A stretch of 5,864 bases of DNA from Verrucomicrobiota bacterium (GCA_019236035.1 JAFAJU010000372.1:1-5864); one strand, 5' to 3'. Counted from the stretch's first letter, positions 1-5,860 are shown. Numbers and translations are program-made. Notes: a model not told the origin generated them from the letters alone.

Positions 1-156
1 ATTGGCGCTCAAATCGTCAGTGTACCGGTGTCGGTACCGGTGCGCATGGCTGAAAACGCGTTCCGCGTTATTATCGCGTGGCTTGCCGGCGCGTTCGGCG
101 GCATCCTGCTGGTTGCGAATATCGCGGTGGCCATCGTGGCGCGTTCCCGGCCTTAG
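1..156 (+). CDS. C-terminal end of a membrane protein, DUF3365/Tll0287-like (partial)
   Basis: The reading frame is open from the first base and ends at a TAG, leaving 51 codons of a gene that starts off-window to the left. The piece begins IGAQIVSVPVSVPV, which resembles the end of the DUF3365 (Tll0287-like, haem-associated sensor) domain, where a GAQIVSVP-like stretch is common. A short amphipathic segment (MAENAFRVI) follows, then a hydrophobic helix of about 25 residues (IIAWLAGAFGGILLVANIAVAIVA), then a basic tail (RSRP) that would sit in the cytoplasm. In that family the sensor domain is periplasmic, and the helix often leads into signalling domains. Here the protein simply stops after the helix, so it would be a membrane-anchored sensor or redox domain without an attached kinase. 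The family call rests on one short motif and recall; the reading frame and the helix are directly visible. Confidence 0.6.
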   Translation: MGAQIVSVPVSVPVRMAENAFRVIIAWLAGAFGGILLVANIAVAIVARSRP

Positions 157-164
157 GTAAGAGG

Positions 165-338
165 CCGCAGAGGGGAGCGTCGGAGGACACAGTGAGGACA
201 AATTTACCACAGAGACGCAGAGATCACGAAGTCGGATTCACAGAGTTTAGTTTAGAGTCCTTCCCAATCATCTTCGTGCTCTCTGTGCCTCCGTGGTAAA
301 ATCATTCCTCTGTGCCCTCCCCTCTCTCCGAGTCCTCC
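165..338. repeat. Large imperfect inverted repeat, ACCACAGAG-type intergenic element
   Basis: The core arms are 203-231 and 272-300, each 29 bases and 25 of 29 identical as inverted copies. The left arm starts TTTACCACAGAGACGCAG and the right arm ends CTCTGTGCCTCCGTGGTAAA. A 40-base spacer holds a further CACAGAG word (239-245). Outside the core, weaker arms continue: GGAGGACACAG on the left matches the complement of CTGTGCCCTCC on the right. The element fills the gap between two convergent genes and ends only a few bases from the pcm stop codon. Sequences of this kind recur between genes in many environmental bacteria. Transcribed from either side it would fold into a long hairpin and could act as a bidirectional transcription end or mRNA-stabilising structure. 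No U-tract typical of an intrinsic terminator is present. Confidence 0.75.
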
Positions 339-340
339 TT

Positions 341-1054
341 CTACTCCGCGCCCTTAATCATCGGGACAAACCAGACGCGCAATACCGCCTGCTGTTCGAT
401 CTTTGCCCCAGCTTTTTTCAGCAGGTACAGTTCCTGAGCACCTGGCGAGCCCACAGGGACAATCATTCGCCCACCGTCCCGTAACTGATCCACGAGCGGT
501 TGGGGAATCTGCTCCGGCGCACAGGTCACGATGATAGCGTCGAAGGGTGCTCTTGCCGGCCAGCCTTTGTAGCCGTCGCCGGCGAGGACTTCGACATTAG
601 TATATCCAAGCCTTTTTAGATCTGCCTCAGCACGCTTGGCTAAGGGTCCAATTATCTCGATCGTGAAAACTTCGGCGACCAACCGCGAAAGGACGGCGGC
701 CTGGTAGCCCGACCCGGTACCGATTTCCAGAACTCGATCCGTCGCTTTAGGTTCGAGTTGTTCTGTCATATATGCCACGATAAATGGTTGAGAGATTGTC
801 TGCCCGTAGCCGATCGGGAGAGGTTCGTCCAGGTAGGCATATTTGCGCACGGCTTCTGGGATGAACTCGTGTCGAGGCACGGTGGCCATTGCTTCCAGCA
901 CTCTGGGGTTTTTGATGCCCCGACCGGAAGCGGCGAGCTGCTCCTCGACCATACGTTTACGTGCCAGCGCGAACTCAGCTTCTGTCGTGGGCTGGGGATT
1001 ACCAGCGGCCACGAAGATGTGAAACAGCAACAGCGCGACGATTGGTGCGCGCAT
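341..1054 (-). CDS. pcm: Protein-L-isoaspartate O-methyltransferase with N-terminal signal or anchor
   Basis: This enzyme uses S-adenosylmethionine to methylate isoaspartyl residues in aged proteins, starting their repair to aspartate. Numbering from the upstream TTG at 1099, the family marks are all present: IGYGQTISQP at 96-105, the SAM-binding VLEIGTGSGYQ at 123-133, GDGYKGWP at 174-181, FDAIIVTCAPEQIP at 186-199, and GGRMIVPVG at 209-217. The catalytic core is full length. Before it lies a hydrophobic stretch (about residues 18-32, IVALLLFHIFVAAG) with no lipobox cysteine, so export or membrane anchoring is predicted. Two starts are possible. The ATG at 1054 gives a compact signal (MRAPIVALLL) but has no Shine-Dalgarno. 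The TTG at 1099 adds 15 residues and has GAGGA five bases upstream. I chose the ATG because it gives the more normal signal peptide. The gene is divergent from the STAND gene and convergent with the left-edge gene, so it is probably monocistronic. Identity is very secure; only the start is open. Confidence 0.93.
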   Translation of the reverse strand: MRAPIVALLLFHIFVAAGNPQPTTEAEFALARKRMVEEQLAASGRGIKNPRVLEAMATVPRHEFIPEAVRKYAYLDEPLPIGYGQTISQPFIVAYMTEQLEPKATDRVLEIGTGSGYQAAVLSRLVAEVFTIEIIGPLAKRAEADLKRLGYTNVEVLAGDGYKGWPARAPFDAIIVTCAPEQIPQPLVDQLRDGGRMIVPVGSPGAQELYLLKKAGAKIEQQAVLRVWFVPMIKGAE

Positions 1055-1062
1055 CAAAAAAC

Positions 1063-1068
1063 AGTATA
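1063..1068 (-). promoter_or_regulatory. Possible -10 box for pcm (leaderless transcript)
   Basis: On the minus strand TATACT lies eight bases before the ATG at 1054. That spacing would place the transcription start at or next to the ATG and give a leaderless message, which would fit the lack of a Shine-Dalgarno there. No good -35 hexamer is found 16-18 bases upstream. If the TTG at 1099 is the true start, this hexamer is inside the gene and is chance. Confidence 0.25.
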
Positions 1069-1104
1069 GTCCGGTTGCGCTTGACCGGCTAGCGTGCAAT
1101 CAGG

Positions 1105-1109
1105 TCCTC
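1105..1109 (-). promoter_or_regulatory. Shine-Dalgarno-like GAGGA for the alternative TTG start of pcm
   Basis: Minus-strand GAGGA ends five bases before the TTG at 1099, an ideal distance. It is the main argument for the longer form of pcm, which would have a 15-residue longer N-terminus before the hydrophobic segment. Confidence 0.35.
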
Positions 1110-1201
1110 AATTCTCCCATTGGGCTACCCGTCCGCCAGAAAAAAATCTTCAGAAACAGAAACGACGTCCGTTCTAGAAATTTACGGGACGACACTCCGC
1201 T

Positions 1202-1206
1202 AAAGG
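1202..1206 (+). promoter_or_regulatory. AAAGG directly abutting the STAND gene ATG
   Basis: The only Shine-Dalgarno-like bases before the ATG at 1207 are AAAGG with zero spacing, too close for normal pairing. An in-frame TAA at 1201-1203 rules out any earlier start. The DUF4062 strand begins at residue 4 (IDIFVSS), which rules out any much later one. The start is therefore fixed by constraint although its ribosome site is weak, which suggests low translation or leaderless initiation. Confidence 0.4.
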
Positions 1207-4200
1207 ATGAGAAGGATCGATATCTTTGTATCTTCGCCGGCCGATGTGCAGAAGGAGCGAAGCGTGGTCGAGCGTTTAATTCGATCGGTTGCTGCTGAGT
1301 TTAACGTTCCGGTCACAGTCTCGTACTCCAATTGGCTTAGGAGACTAAGCCCGTCAGATAAGGCGGCTGCTCTATCCGCGAATGGTTCCGAAGATGGCAG
1401 ATCATTGCTGTGTCCTTGTTTTTGGGAGTATCAGGATTTTAAGGCAGAAAAAGACTACCGAGAACGGATTCCGAACACAGGCCAATATGATCTGGTCATC
1501 TGCATTCTCTGGTCCCGGCTCGGAACCAAAATATCCCCGGCGTTCGTCATGCCCGACGGTAGCCAACCCACCTCAGCAACCGAGTACGAAATAGCCTGGG
1601 TGTTGGATCAGATCAAGCGAACTCCGGGCTTCCCTGAGTTGCACGTTTACCGGAGCAGAGCGACTCCCGCCGCGCCGCTCGAACCGAAAGAAGAGCGGGA
1701 AATATCCTTCGAGCACTGGGATTCGGTGCAGGATTTTTTTGCGACCTGGGGTAGAAGCGAGGCGTTTGCGAATGCTTGCCGTGACTATAACGACCTCCAG
1801 GAATTCGAAGAATTGTTTCGCGAACATTTCCGAGCGTTTGTCGAACAACAGCTGGGACGTGAAATCATCCCCCGGAAGCGTCAGCAAAGAGCGCCCTACT
1901 GGAAGTTGAATCCTTATCGCGGACTGCAATTTTTTGACTATGAGCACGCAGCGATTTTTCACGGCAGGACTAAAGCAATCGGCGACGTGCTCGATGCTCT
2001 GAAAAAGCAGGCGATTGCCAAGAAGCCATTTGTCGTGGTTTTGGGTGCGAAAGGCGCCGGCAAGAGCTCGCTCGTTCGCGCTGGTGTGATTCCGCTTTTA
2101 ACTGAGGTTGGGGCAGCTAACGGACCCTGGCGTCGCGCAGTGACCCGACCGGGACTCCTAGACACCGCTGGCGATCCGTTCAACAGGCTTGCCACGGCCT
2201 TACTAGCCGATGCGGCCTTGCCGGAACTTGAGCATGCGCCGTCACACAACGGTTGGGGAGACCTAGCATCCCAACTCCGAGAACATCCGGAAGACGTGGC
2301 TGTCCGACTTGCCGAAGTACTCGATCAAATCAGTCTGCAAGAGCTGGATCGTCTCCTGGATGAGGAAGCGGGTGAGTTCCCACTACCGGGTAGGATCGAA
2401 GGCACCGAACTCGCCAGACACAGGATGCTGCGACGAGCCAAACCAAAGGCTCACCTCGCACTTGTGGTTGAGCAACTCGAAGACTTGTTCGCGGGCGGGT
2501 ATTCGGCCGAACTCCAGCACCGATATCTCGCCGCTCTCGTTGCTTTAGTCCGTTGCCAACGGGTTTTTGTGATCGCGACGTTGCAAAGCGATTTCTACGC
2601 TAATTATCAGCAGTTTCCGGAGCTGGTCCAACTTGCCGGTGCCAACGGAAGATTCGATCTGCAGCCTCCCACCCGTGAAGAACTCGGTTACGTGATCCGC
2701 TTGCCGGCGGCGGCCGCTGGGCTGCGCTTCGAGCGGGACCTCACGTCGGGCCAGAGCCTGGACGAGGCTCTGCTTGATGCAGCCGCCAGCAATGCTGAGC
2801 CGCTCCCTTTGCTTGAACACGTGCTGTCGCAATTGTATCAGCACCAGCTTGCACGAAAAGATGGCTTGCTCAGGTGGTCTGACTACAGGGACCAGGGAAA
2901 ATTTGAGGGCGCATTGGCACATCACGCGGAAGCCGCCTTCACAAAGCTCAGTGACGACGAACAAGGTGCCTTTGATTTTGTGATGCGCCATTTGGCTTCG
3001 CTCGGAAGAGGCGAAACGGGCGTCGGGCGGGCCGCTCGGTATCGTGAACTGGTTTCGTCTCCTGAGTTCAATCAGCAGCAGAAGGCAGGCGCCAAAGGTC
3101 TCGTTGATTGCTTCATCAAAGAAGAATTCTTCACTGCCGAGGCCTGTTCAGATCACGAGATGATCGTCAGCATCACCAACGAGGCGCTGCTTCGGAAATG
3201 GCCAAAATTTCAGTTATGGCTGGCGGAAGACCAAGGATTTCTGCGAATGCGAGATCGGCTCGACGCAAATCTGAAGCTATGGCTTAGCCGGGATCGCCAA
3301 TGCGAGGACCTGCTTGGACCTGCCTTCGGCGTTACGGACGCAGAGACGTTGCTCAGACATTTTCGCTCCGCACTCAATAAGACGGAGATCGACTATATCC
3401 AGAAGATTCTCGAGAAACAGAAACATGACCGCGGACGCAATACTGCATTGTCGGTGATTGGCGCCGGCGTGGCCGTTCTCGCGATAGTTGCCGGTATCCT
3501 TTGGTCTAATACGGACAACCACCAAAAACGGGCGGACGAACTTGCGCGCTTTGAGCGAAGGATGGAGGAACTCGCCAAGGAACAGAGCAGCGTGGAGAAA
3601 ACAAAGGCTTGGACCGCGAAAGAAAAGGCGCAAATCGATCCGCAGAATTCCGACTTGCAGGATTCGGACTTTCCGGTAGCCCAGGGTAGCGCTTTGGAGG
3701 CCCAGCTTGCTCTGGAGAACGACCTGAAGCAGGCGGAAGAGAAGACCCAACTGGCCCAGCGGAACGCCGATCTGGCCAACACTCAGCGCGCCGCCGTGGA
3801 GGCCGAGCTTAAGAAAGCGGAGGAAAAGCGCCAACTAGCCCAGCAGGATGCCGAGCTGGCCAACACTCAGCGTGCCACCATGGAGGCGGACCTTAAGAAA
3901 ACCGGGGAGAAGGTACAACAGGCTCAGCAGGATGCCGATCTGGCCAACACGCAGCGCGCCACCATGGAAGCAGACCTCAAGAAAGCCGAGGAGAAGGCGC
4001 AACTGGCTCAACAGAATACCGATCTGGCCACCTCACAGCGCGCCACCATGGAGGCGGACCTCAAGAAAGCCGAGGAGAAGGCACAACTGGCCCAACAGAA
4101 TGCCGATCTGGCCACCTCACAGCGCGCCGCCATGGAAGCAGACCTCAAGAAGGCCGAGGAGAAGGCACAACTGGCTCAGCAGAATGCCGATCTTGCTACC

Positions 4201-5100
4201 TCACAGCGCGCCGCCATGGAAGCAGACCTCAAGAAGGCCGAAGAGAAGGCACAACAGAATGCCGATCTTAGCACGGAGAAACGCAGTGCGATCGACGCCG
4301 AACTTCGGAAGGCCGTAGAAAAAGCCCAACAAGCGCAACAAATCGCCGATCTTGCCACTGCGCAGCGCAGCACGATCGAGAGCCAGCTGAAAATGGCAGA
4401 AGAGCGGGCGCAACTGGCCCAGCAGAACGCTGATCTGGCCACCACTCAGCGCACCGCCTTGGAGGCCGAACTCAAGAAGGCGCAAGAGAGAATACAACAG
4501 GCGCAGCAGATTGCCGAACTTGCTCTCACTCAGCGCAACGAACTGGACGCAGAGCTCAAAAAGGCGCAAGGACAGCCGAGCAAGATGGATGGCACGGCGC
4601 AAATTGCCCAGGAAAGCGTCGACCCTGACCCAAACCAGCCAAAATCTGAAGCAACTCCGTCCCCCGCAGCATCTGCGGGATCAACTCCTCCAGATGCTCA
4701 GCCCGATGCAAGTTCGAGTGTTTCGAGCGACGAACAAATATTGAAGAAGTTCGTTCTCGACTATCTGCAAACGGTAGCGAGCGACGACCTTTCGACGCAG
4801 GATCGTTTCTTCGCCCACAGAGTCACTTATTATGATCAAGGGGTGCTGTCGCTTCGTAAAGTTCAGGCAGCCAAAGAAAGTTACGACCGCGAATGGCCCA
4901 CTCGGGACTGGAAATCACAAGGCGAGCCTGTGATCCGCGCTTCGGCTAATCCCAAGATGTACGAGGTTTTCCAGCCGTTCACTTGGTCAGTATCGGACGG
5001 TACGCGGCACGACAAGGGAACTGCAACCCTCTTTCTGCGGATTTGGAAAAATACCAAGGGCGAATTTCACATCGTGCACATCGAACGACAAGACAGCTAG
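1207..5100 (+). CDS. DUF4062 - nSTAND1 NTPase - TM - coiled coil - NTF2-like membrane STAND protein
   Basis: This 1297-residue protein has no established gene name. Residues 3-145 are DUF4062: IDIFVSSPADVQKER at 4-18, YDLVICILWSRLGT at 94-107, SATEYE at 123-128. A YWKLNPYRGLQFF linker (231-243), typical before nSTAND1 domains, leads to the NTPase, with Walker A GAKGAGKSS (280-288), Walker B LALVVEQLEDLF (417-428), and a sensor-1-like strand VFVIATLQSDFY (453-464). EPLPLLEHVLSQLY (531-544) and GALAHHAEAAF (568-578) begin the helical and winged-helix part. NEALLRKWPKFQLWL (658-672) is the usual end motif. One transmembrane helix lies at 747-766, preceded by basic KQKHDRGR. A coiled coil runs about 770-1120, a Pro/Ser-rich linker 1137-1174, and a small alpha/beta domain 1176-1293 looks NTF2-like (FFAHRVTYYDQGVLS). 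Predicted topology puts the NTPase in the cytoplasm and the C-terminus outside. STAND proteins are NTP-driven switches for signalling or conflict. That this one senses the envelope and that DUF4062 is its output are inferences. Confidence 0.9.
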   Translation: MRRIDIFVSSPADVQKERSVVERLIRSVAAEFNVPVTVSYSNWLRRLSPSDKAAALSANGSEDGRSLLCPCFWEYQDFKAEKDYRERIPNTGQYDLVICILWSRLGTKISPAFVMPDGSQPTSATEYEIAWVLDQIKRTPGFPELHVYRSRATPAAPLEPKEEREISFEHWDSVQDFFATWGRSEAFANACRDYNDLQEFEELFREHFRAFVEQQLGREIIPRKRQQRAPYWKLNPYRGLQFFDYEHAAIFHGRTKAIGDVLDALKKQAIAKKPFVVVLGAKGAGKSSLVRAGVIPLLTEVGAANGPWRRAVTRPGLLDTAGDPFNRLATALLADAALPELEHAPSHNGWGDLASQLREHPEDVAVRLAEVLDQISLQELDRLLDEEAGEFPLPGRIEGTELARHRMLRRAKPKAHLALVVEQLEDLFAGGYSAELQHRYLAALVALVRCQRVFVIATLQSDFYANYQQFPELVQLAGANGRFDLQPPTREELGYVIRLPAAAAGLRFERDLTSGQSLDEALLDAAASNAEPLPLLEHVLSQLYQHQLARKDGLLRWSDYRDQGKFEGALAHHAEAAFTKLSDDEQGAFDFVMRHLASLGRGETGVGRAARYRELVSSPEFNQQQKAGAKGLVDCFIKEEFFTAEACSDHEMIVSITNEALLRKWPKFQLWLAEDQGFLRMRDRLDANLKLWLSRDRQCEDLLGPAFGVTDAETLLRHFRSALNKTEIDYIQKILEKQKHDRGRNTALSVIGAGVAVLAIVAGILWSNTDNHQKRADELARFERRMEELAKEQSSVEKTKAWTAKEKAQIDPQNSDLQDSDFPVAQGSALEAQLALENDLKQAEEKTQLAQRNADLANTQRAAVEAELKKAEEKRQLAQQDAELANTQRATMEADLKKTGEKVQQAQQDADLANTQRATMEADLKKAEEKAQLAQQNTDLATSQRATMEADLKKAEEKAQLAQQNADLATSQRAAMEADLKKAEEKAQLAQQNADLATSQRAAMEADLKKAEEKAQQNADLSTEKRSAIDAELRKAVEKAQQAQQIADLATAQRSTIESQLKMAEERAQLAQQNADLATTQRTALEAELKKAQERIQQAQQIAELALTQRNELDAELKKAQGQPSKMDGTAQIAQESVDPDPNQPKSEATPSPAASAGSTPPDAQPDASSSVSSDEQILKKFVLDYLQTVASDDLSTQDRFFAHRVTYYDQGVLSLRKVQAAKESYDREWPTRDWKSQGEPVIRASANPKMYEVFQPFTWSVSDGTRHDKGTATLFLRIWKNTKGEFHIVHIERQDS
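3445..3504 (+). other. Single transmembrane segment of the STAND protein
   Basis: Codons 747-766 (ALSVIGAGVAVLAIVAGILW) form an uninterrupted 20-residue hydrophobic stretch. It is preceded by EKQKHDRGRN, which is strongly basic and predicts a cytoplasmic N-terminal side. It is the only convincing membrane helix in the protein and divides the NTPase head from the coiled-coil stalk. There is no N-terminal signal peptide, so this helix would act as an internal signal anchor. Confidence 0.85.
3721..4551 (+). repeat. Tandem 84-bp repeats encoding a 28-residue (four-heptad) coiled coil
   Basis: Ten units start at residues 839, 867, 895, 923, 951, 979, 1007, 1032, 1060 and 1088. Every step is 28 residues except the 1007 unit, which is 25. 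An eleventh partial copy begins at 1116. The consensus unit reads roughly DLKKAEEKAQLAQQNADL followed by ATSQRAAMEA. It is rich in Ala, Gln, Glu and Lys, has no proline or glycine apart from one Gly at 900, and fits a long alpha-helical rod reminiscent of TolA domain II. The middle units are almost identical in DNA: those at 4057-4140 and 4141-4224 differ at 5 of 84 bases, all synonymous, while outer units are more diverged. That pattern fits expansion from the centre by slippage or unequal recombination. Confidence 0.93.
4732..5085 (+). other. C-terminal NTF2-like-looking domain of the STAND protein
   Basis: Residues 1176-1293 form a compact domain after the flexible linker. It opens with a helix (EQILKKFVLDYLQTVAS), then FFAHRVTYYDQGVLS, then a charged helix leading to REWPTRDW. 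Alternating beta strands follow (MYEVFQPFTWSVSD, GTATLFLRIWK, GEFHIVHIERQ). The helix-then-curved-sheet order and the FYA/YYDxG pattern resemble NTF2/SnoaL-like domains found at the end of some bacterial envelope and caspase-like proteins. No catalytic residues can be assigned. Given the upstream membrane helix it would lie outside the cytoplasm and is a candidate ligand-binding tip. Confidence 0.5.
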
Positions 5101-5149
5101 AGCCGGCATCGCTCACAAATCTCTAAAGGATTTGTGAGCGATGCCGGCT
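5101..5149. terminator. Perfect 20-bp inverted repeat between convergent genes (likely bidirectional terminator)
   Basis: The arms at 5101-5120 and 5130-5149 are perfectly complementary, and one further C-G pair extends the stem to 21 bp with a seven-base loop (TCTAAAG). The left arm begins AGCCGGCATCGC. The hairpin starts on the base after the STAND gene TAG and ends on the base before the livF stop codon, so it occupies the whole convergent gap and would fold in both transcripts. Neither strand has a T-run after the stem, so it is not a textbook intrinsic terminator. It may instead act with Rho or as a 3' end-protecting structure. The structure itself is certain; the role is inferred. Confidence 0.7.
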
Positions 5150-5860
5150 TCACCCGCCCAGATAGAGTTTGCGGATGTGATCATTGTTTAGAAGGTCTGC
5201 AGATTTGCCGGCCAAAGCGATCCGGCCGGTTTCCAGGGCATAGGCACGGTTCGAAATCTTGAGCGCCATTCGCGAATTCTGCTCGACCAAGACAACACTG
5301 ATTCGCTCGTCACGGTTGATTTCCACGATCGCGCGGGCGATATCGCGAACGACTTTCGGAGCCAACCCGAGGGAAGGCTCGTCCAGCAGAAGCAGCCTTG
5401 GCCGGGCCATGAGGGCACGACTGATCACAACCATTTGCTGTTCGCCTCCGGAAAGGCTTCCGGCCTGTTGCCTTAATCTTTCTTTAACGCGCGGGAATCG
5501 CGCGTAGATCCTTTCGAGATCTTCTCTGATTGCCGCCCTATCTTTGCGCAGGTATGCCCCCATCAGAAGATTATCTTTTACGGACATAAATGGGTAGACA
5601 TGGCGACCCTCCGGGACCATGGAGATTCCGAGCGCGACGACCGAAGCCGGTTCAAGCCCGTCAATTCGCTTGCCCTCAAACCAGATTTCGCCGGCTGACG
5701 GTTTCGCCAGCGCCGTGATGGCTCGAAGCGTCGAAGTTTTGCCGGCGCCATTGGCCCCGATCAGGGCGACGATTTCGCCCTGCTCCAGGTAGATTGAAAC
5801 GTTCTTGAGGGCCTGGACCTTGTCGTAGTGAATGCTGATGTTCTTGAGCTCGAAATACAT
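5150..5860 (-). CDS. livF: Branched-chain amino acid ABC transporter ATP-binding protein LivF
   Basis: This 236-residue ATPase would pair with LivG to energise uptake by the LivH/LivM permeases of leucine, isoleucine, valine or related substrates delivered by a periplasmic binding protein. The length is normal for LivF. Motifs are intact: Walker A GANGAGKT at 35-42, MVPEGRHVYP at 81-90 (the LivF form of the Q-loop, with Glu for Gln), LSGGEQQ at 136-142, Walker B LLLLDEP at 156-162, SLGLAP at 163-168, and VEQN at 192-195 where other ABC proteins carry the H-loop His. The VPEGR and VEQN variants are normal in this subfamily and separate it from LivG. The ATG is at 5858-5860, and only four bases upstream (ACCG) are in the window, so the ribosome site is not visible. 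livG probably lies immediately beyond the right edge. Livf-family members can also serve urea or amide transporters, so substrate is not proven. Confidence 0.95.
   Translation of the reverse strand: MYFELKNISIHYDKVQALKNVSIYLEQGEIVALIGANGAGKTSTLRAITALAKPSAGEIWFEGKRIDGLEPASVVALGISMVPEGRHVYPFMSVKDNLLMGAYLRKDRAAIREDLERIYARFPRVKERLRQQAGSLSGGEQQMVVISRALMARPRLLLLDEPSLGLAPKVVRDIARAIVEINRDERISVVLVEQNSRMALKISNRAYALETGRIALAGKSADLLNNDHIRKLYLGG

Noticed and set aside
78..299. Small plus-strand open frames at 78-299 and 293-484
   Set aside because: The first overlaps the left-edge gene and the inverted repeat, and the second runs into the pcm 3' end. Neither shows a ribosome site or a recognisable protein.
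758..1069. 103-codon plus-strand open frame opposite pcm
   Set aside because: It is antisense to conserved methyltransferase motifs, with composition typical of a shadow frame and no family resemblance.
1081..1086. TTGACC as a -35 box reading toward the STAND gene
   Set aside because: No -10-like hexamer lies 16-18 bases downstream.
1149..1180. Possible promoter for the STAND gene: TTCAGA with TAGAAA, and the TTCTAGAA palindrome at 1172-1179
   Set aside because: The hexamers match the consensus poorly, and a single 8-bp palindrome is too short to call an operator.
1549..2991. Open frames opposite or out of register with the DUF4062/NTPase region (for example 1573-1962, 1959-2249 and 2545-2991 on the minus strand)
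   Set aside because: They lie across the conserved Walker and DUF4062 motifs of the real gene and look like nothing known.
3721..4551. Regular repeats that might suggest a CRISPR array
   Set aside because: The units are contiguous, 84 bp long, in frame with a coiled coil, and have no unique spacers.
3277..4602. Several long open frames on the minus strand and in the second plus frame across the repeat region
   Set aside because: They lie opposite or offset to a strongly supported coding frame. Their openness is a by-product of the 84-bp periodic, stop-poor codon pattern, and their residues show no domain.
5188..5507. Secondary open frames within livF
   Set aside because: They overlap an intact LivF with all ABC motifs and have no features of their own.
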